Assembly: GCA_046728075.1 (NCBI GenBank) | Contig: JBKPDV010000187.1 | Span: 1 to 8,474 of the forward strand | Reading direction: 5' to 3' | Length of the DNA stretch: 8,474 bases | From: JBKPDV01 sp046728075 | GTDB taxonomy: Bacteria > Acidobacteriota > Thermoanaerobaculia > UBA5066 > Gp7-AA6 | In this document: one piece after another, positions 5,901-8,474 of the stretch | How positions within the stretch are numbered: the first letter of the stretch is position 1 | Layout: each line of letters opens with the position of its first letter | Made by a program: the position numbers and the translations under genes | Notes under the pieces: model-generated | What the model was told of the DNA's origin: nothing | Seen by the model: the letters and a program-made list of their open reading frames with translations, nothing else | Databases searched by the model: none

Positions 5901-7673
5901 TCAGCTCCTCACACCCGCGGCAGACGGCTTCTGCGCCGCGGATTGGTTTTCCGCGAGCTCGGCCCGCAGCGCTCGGATCGCTGACACGGCCTCCTCCGGC
6001 GCCACCAGGCGCGCGGACTTATCCCGTCGGCTGATGACTTCCAACTTCCCCTCCTTCAAGGACCGGCCGCCGACGTTGACGCGAATGGGAAAGCCGATCA
6101 GGTCCGCGTCCTTGAATTTCACGCCGGGCCTCTCATCCCGATCGTCGTAGAACCCCTCGAGCCCCGCCGCCAAAAGGCCATCGTAGAGGAGGTCGGCCGC
6201 TCGTCGCACCGCTTCTTCGGCGGGATTCAAGGAGACGACGACGATTTCGAACGGGGCCAGCGCGAGCGGCCAGAGGATTCCGTCGGCGTCGTGATGCTGC
6301 TCGACGGCCGCCGCCAGAGTTCGCCCGACGCCGATTCCGTAGGTTCCCATCACCGCGGGCCGGGACTCCCCCTTTTCGTCGGAGAACTCACAGCGCAGCG
6401 GAATCGAGTACTTTGTTCCGAGCTGGAAGATGTGCCCGACCTCGATCCCGCGGGCCATGTCCAGCGGCTGGCCGCATCGCGGACAGGGATCTCCAATTCG
6501 CGCGGCCGCAAAGCGCGCCCAGAGGTCCACCTTCGCGTCCCGGTCGATCGAAAAGCCGCGCACGTGGTAATCCTTTTCGCCGGCCCCCGTGACCGCGTTG
6601 ACCGCCCCGCGAACCGACTCATCGGCGATGAGCCGGACCTTCGCCGGATCGAGATGGTGCGGCCCGACAAAGCCGACCGGCGCGCCGGTCGCGCCCTGGA
6701 CTTCTTCCTCCGAGGCGAGCGCCAGCTGCTCGACGCCGAGGGCACGCTTCAATGCGACCTCGTTGGCGTCGAGATCTCCTCGCACGAGCGCGACGACGAA
6801 GCCCTTCTCTGTCTTGTAGACGAGGCACTTGATCATGCGCGAGGCCGTGATTCCCAGGAACTCGACGACGAGATCGATGCCGCCGCGACCGGGGGTCGAG
6901 ACGTCCTCCCGGCCGGTCATCGTCTCGTCTTCCCAGGGCGCCGGCAGCTGGCCGGTCTCGGCCTTCTCGAGGTTAGCGCCGTATCCGCAGACGGCGCAGC
7001 GCACGACTGCATCCTCGCCCGTCTCGGCCAGCACCATGAACTCCTGCGAAGCGCTCCCTCCGATCGCTCCCGAGTCCGCCTCGACGACGGTGAAGTCGAG
7101 ACCGCAGCGCTCGAAGATCCGCCGGTACGCCGCATCCTGGGCGCGGTAGGACCGATCGAGCCCCTCCGCGTCGGCGTCGAAGGAGTAACCGTCGTACATG
7201 AGGAACTCGCGGCCGCGCATGAGGCCGAAGCGCGGCCGGATCTCGTCGCGAAACTTCGTACGAATCTGGTAAAGCGTCATGGGAAGCTGGCGATAGGAGG
7301 TCACACCCGCGCGAACCATCGTTGTGACCGCTTCCTCGGCGGTCGGAGCCAGGCAATACTCCCCCTCCTTGCGATCCTTCAAGTGGAACAGGATCCCTTC
7401 CGAGACGTAGCGCTCCCAGCGCCCGCTCTCCTCCCACAGTTCCCGCGGCTGGAGGATCGGCACCTCGACCTCCAGGCAACCCGCGCGATTCATCTCCTCG
7501 CGCACGATCGCCTCGACTTTCCGGTGGGCGCGCAGCCCGAGCGGGGTCAGGGAGTAAATGCCCGCGGAGACCCGCCGCATCATCCCCGCGCGGCTCAGAA
7601 GGATGTGGGAGACCGCCTCCGCATCGCCGGGAAGCTCGCGGACCGTCTGCAGAAAATACTTCGACCAACGCAT
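5901..7673 (-). CDS. proS: Prolyl-tRNA synthetase, bacterial type with editing insertion
   Basis: This class II synthetase charges tRNA-Pro with proline in the cytosol using ATP. The 590 residues are full length for the bacterial (ProS type 1) form. The N terminus MRWSKYFLQTVRELPGDAEAV matches the family start, so ATG 7673 is secure. Class II signatures: motif 1 around 60-80 (REEMNRAGCLEVEVPILQP), motif 2 at 141-165 (FRDEIRPRFG...REFLMYDGYSF) and motif 3 at 445-470 (YGIGVGRTLAAAVEQHH...GILWP). Between motifs 2 and 3, residues about 262-390 form the INS/YbaK-like editing domain that clears Ala-tRNA-Pro (ITASRMIKCLVYK, GDLDANEVALKRALG). It is flanked by Cys pairs CAVC (226-229) and CPRC (397-400). 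The anticodon-binding domain fills about 475-570 (FYDDRDERPGVKFKDADLIGFPIRV). The Ala/Gln/Ser-rich C-terminal tail is variable. No SD is visible upstream. It is the first gene of the proS-maeB pair. Confidence 0.97.
   Translation of the reverse strand: MRWSKYFLQTVRELPGDAEAVSHILLSRAGMMRRVSAGIYSLTPLGLRAHRKVEAIVREEMNRAGCLEVEVPILQPRELWEESGRWERYVSEGILFHLKDRKEGEYCLAPTAEEAVTTMVRAGVTSYRQLPMTLYQIRTKFRDEIRPRFGLMRGREFLMYDGYSFDADAEGLDRSYRAQDAAYRRIFERCGLDFTVVEADSGAIGGSASQEFMVLAETGEDAVVRCAVCGYGANLEKAETGQLPAPWEDETMTGREDVSTPGRGGIDLVVEFLGITASRMIKCLVYKTEKGFVVALVRGDLDANEVALKRALGVEQLALASEEEVQGATGAPVGFVGPHHLDPAKVRLIADESVRGAVNAVTGAGEKDYHVRGFSIDRDAKVDLWARFAAARIGDPCPRCGQPLDMARGIEVGHIFQLGTKYSIPLRCEFSDEKGESRPAVMGTYGIGVGRTLAAAVEQHHDADGILWPLALAPFEIVVVSLNPAEEAVRRAADLLYDGLLAAGLEGFYDDRDERPGVKFKDADLIGFPIRVNVGGRSLKEGKLEVISRRDKSARLVAPEEAVSAIRALRAELAENQSAAQKPSAAGVRS
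5905..5910 (-). promoter_or_regulatory. maeB ribosome binding site inside the end of proS
   Basis: The minus strand reads GAGGAG, then 6 nt, then the GTG start of maeB. The SD lies within the last codons of proS, whose stop is at 5903-5901. Ribosomes finishing proS would therefore cover or expose it, implying translational coupling. It supports the GTG over any internal ATG. Confidence 0.7.
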
Positions 7674-7711
7674 TTGGAGAGAGGAAGATACAACAGGCGA
7701 GGAGGGACCGC

Positions 7712-7741
7712 GGACTGCGGGCTGAGGACTCGAGGACTCGA
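7712..7741. repeat. Heptad repeat array, forward (GGACTGA-like)
   Basis: Successive units GGACTGC (7712), GGGCTGA (7719), GGACTCGA (7726) and GGACTCGA (7734) form a degenerate 7-8 bp tandem array. They are complementary in consensus to the TCAGTCC array at 7788-7815. The two arrays can fold back on each other around a 46-bp spacer. The array lies in the 143-bp gap between the TPR gene and proS. Confidence 0.6.
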
Positions 7742-7770
7742 GGGGCTAAGGGCGGAGCTCTCTCTTGGCG

Positions 7771-7815
7771 AAAAGCCGACTGAGTCGTCAGTCCTCAGTC
7801 CTCCGTCCTCAGTCG
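7771..7815 (-). terminator. Putative terminator after the TPR gene
   Basis: On the minus strand CGACTGAG (7815-7808) pairs perfectly with CTCAGTCG (7784-7777). The 23-nt loop is made of the heptad repeats, and GC then TTTT (7774-7771) follows. Stem plus T-run directly after the TGA stop is the order expected of an intrinsic terminator, although the loop is long and the T-run short. It would separate the TPR gene from proS. Confidence 0.4.
7788..7815. repeat. Heptad repeat array, inverted (4 x TCAGTCC-like)
   Basis: Four exactly phased 7-mers fill 28 bp. The first two are TCAGTCC, the third is TCCGTCC and the fourth is TCAGTCG. The array ends 1 bp before the TPR gene's stop complement (7817-7819), so on the minus strand it is the immediate 3' flank of that gene. 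It likely arose by slippage. Confidence 0.7.
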
Positions 7816-7816
7816 A

Positions 7817-8447
7817 TCACTTCTCCTTTTCCACCCCCGCCGTCTCCACTTTCTTCTTCCCCCCCACCTTTTCCACGAGCCGGATGTTGGACCGGACCTG
7901 CTGCATCATCCGGTCTTCGAGGGAAAGGCCGCGAGAGACGGTCTTGGCCTTCGCGAAGGCGGCCTTGGCTTCCTCGGCGCGACCAGCGGCCAGGTACGCC
8001 ATTCCAAGATGGTGGAACGTCATGGGTTGAGCGGCTCGCTCGCTCGACTTCCTCAGGCAGTCGATCGCCCGATCGAACTCCTGTCTCTTGTAGTGAACCC
8101 ATCCGAGCGCGGCCAGCGGGTAGGGCTTCAGCTCGTCCGGCGCGGCCGAAAGCGCCCGCCCGGCGTATTCGAGCGCCGAATCCAGATCCTCTCCTGACTC
8201 CGCGAGCGCGTTGGCGAGCTCGTAGTAGCCGACCGCTTGCGAGGTCTTGGAGGCGTGGCTTTCCAGAAACTTGCGCACGAAGCTGATGGCCTCGCGAGTC
8301 TTCCCCTCTGCCCGGAGCGCCTCGGCGAGGGTCGAGCAGGCCGCCGCCGCGACCACATCCTCCGGCTCGCCGGCGAGAACGTGCCTGCAGGATTCGATGG
8401 CCTCGTGGGACTGACCCAGGGAGGCAGCCAGGAGCGCATAGGAGATC
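7817..8447 (-). CDS. Tetratricopeptide repeat protein (5' partial, cut by adapter)
   Basis: The first complete genomic codon is at 8446 and the stop is TGA (7819-7817), leaving 209 residues. About five TPR helix pairs are visible. Clear examples are residues 72-102 (VGYYELANALAESGE then SALEYAGRALSAAP), 111-134 (LAALGWVHYKRQEFDRAIDCL) and 143-168 (TFHHLGMAYLAAGRAEEA then KAAFAKA). They have the expected small residues at helix contacts and Pro or Gly at turns. A charged Lys/Glu-rich tail ends the protein (GGKKKVETAGVEKEK). TPRs form a superhelical scaffold for protein-protein contacts, and no catalytic domain is visible in this part. The true N terminus, including any signal peptide or partner domain, lies beyond the window. 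The frame appears to start with MCIRDR at 8464, but those codons are adapter sequence, not gene. Confidence 0.85.
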
Positions 8448-8474
8448 CTGTCTCTTATACACATCTGACGCTGC
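8448..8474. other. Nextera (Tn5) adapter remnant at contig end
   Basis: Bases 8448-8466 read CTGTCTCTTATACACATCT, the 19-bp Tn5 mosaic end used in Nextera libraries. The last eight bases match the beginning of the adjoining Nextera adapter tail. Genomic sequence therefore ends at 8447. Read on the minus strand, the adapter translates to the familiar artefact N termini MCIRDR and MYKRQ. Confidence 0.95.

Noticed and set aside
5137..6150. A 337-codon + strand open frame antisense to maeB and the end of proS
   Set aside because: Its sequence mirrors the codon structure of maeB, it has no domain, and it spans the maeB-proS junction without its own signals.
6291..8030. A 579-codon open frame on the + strand, antisense to proS and extending into the TPR gene
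   Set aside because: It opposes two well-supported genes, crosses their intergenic spacer, has no recognisable domain and is rich in Arg, Asp and His as expected of the complement of GC-rich coding sequence.
7809..8462. A minus-strand frame starting MYKRQ
   Set aside because: Its start is adapter sequence and the frame is a shadow of the TPR gene.

Overview
This 8.5 kb, GC-rich window is a bacterial chromosomal fragment, probably from a metagenome or short-read assembly. It carries no rRNA, tRNA, insertion sequence, prophage or CRISPR array. The gene mix (an FG-GAP/VCBS protein with an ASPIC/UnbV domain, an M48 zinc peptidase, a TPR protein, a hybrid malic enzyme) and the heptad-type intergenic repeats resemble Acidobacteriota or neighbouring soil and sediment phyla. 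That placement is an inference from style, not from a marker gene comparison.

Layout, left to right. Bases 2-982 (+) hold the 3' part of a CRTAC1/ASPIC-type beta-propeller protein that runs off the left edge. Bases 983-1336 are non-coding, with an ATTGT/ACAAT dyad cluster, two good hairpins and a perfect 16-bp palindrome. Bases 1337-2422 (+) encode a probable lipoprotein: signal peptide, about 220 residues of Pro/Thr/Ser-rich linker, then a small beta-rich domain. Bases 2423-2665 separate two convergent genes and hold four hairpins in a row, two of them inside a tandemly repeated 44-45 bp unit.

The rest of the window is coded on the minus strand. In transcription order it has a 5'-truncated TPR protein (8446-7817), a spacer with inverted heptad arrays and a terminator-like hairpin, proS (7673-5901), maeB (5898-2 nt after the proS stop, to 3628) and an M48 metallopeptidase (3514-2666). 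proS and maeB are almost certainly co-transcribed, and maeB is probably translationally coupled because its Shine-Dalgarno lies inside the end of proS. The M48 gene follows after 113 bp, with its own strong ribosome binding site and a weak terminator-like hairpin in the gap.

The right edge is not genomic. The last 27 bases (8448-8474) match the Nextera Tn5 mosaic end plus adapter tail. Apparent starts of the last gene beginning MCIRDR or MYKRQ are translated adapter, so the TPR gene should be read as truncated at 8447.

I see no convincing new multi-gene system here. The most unusual items are the adapter artefact, the two repeat-rich intergenic regions and the linker-dominated lipoprotein.
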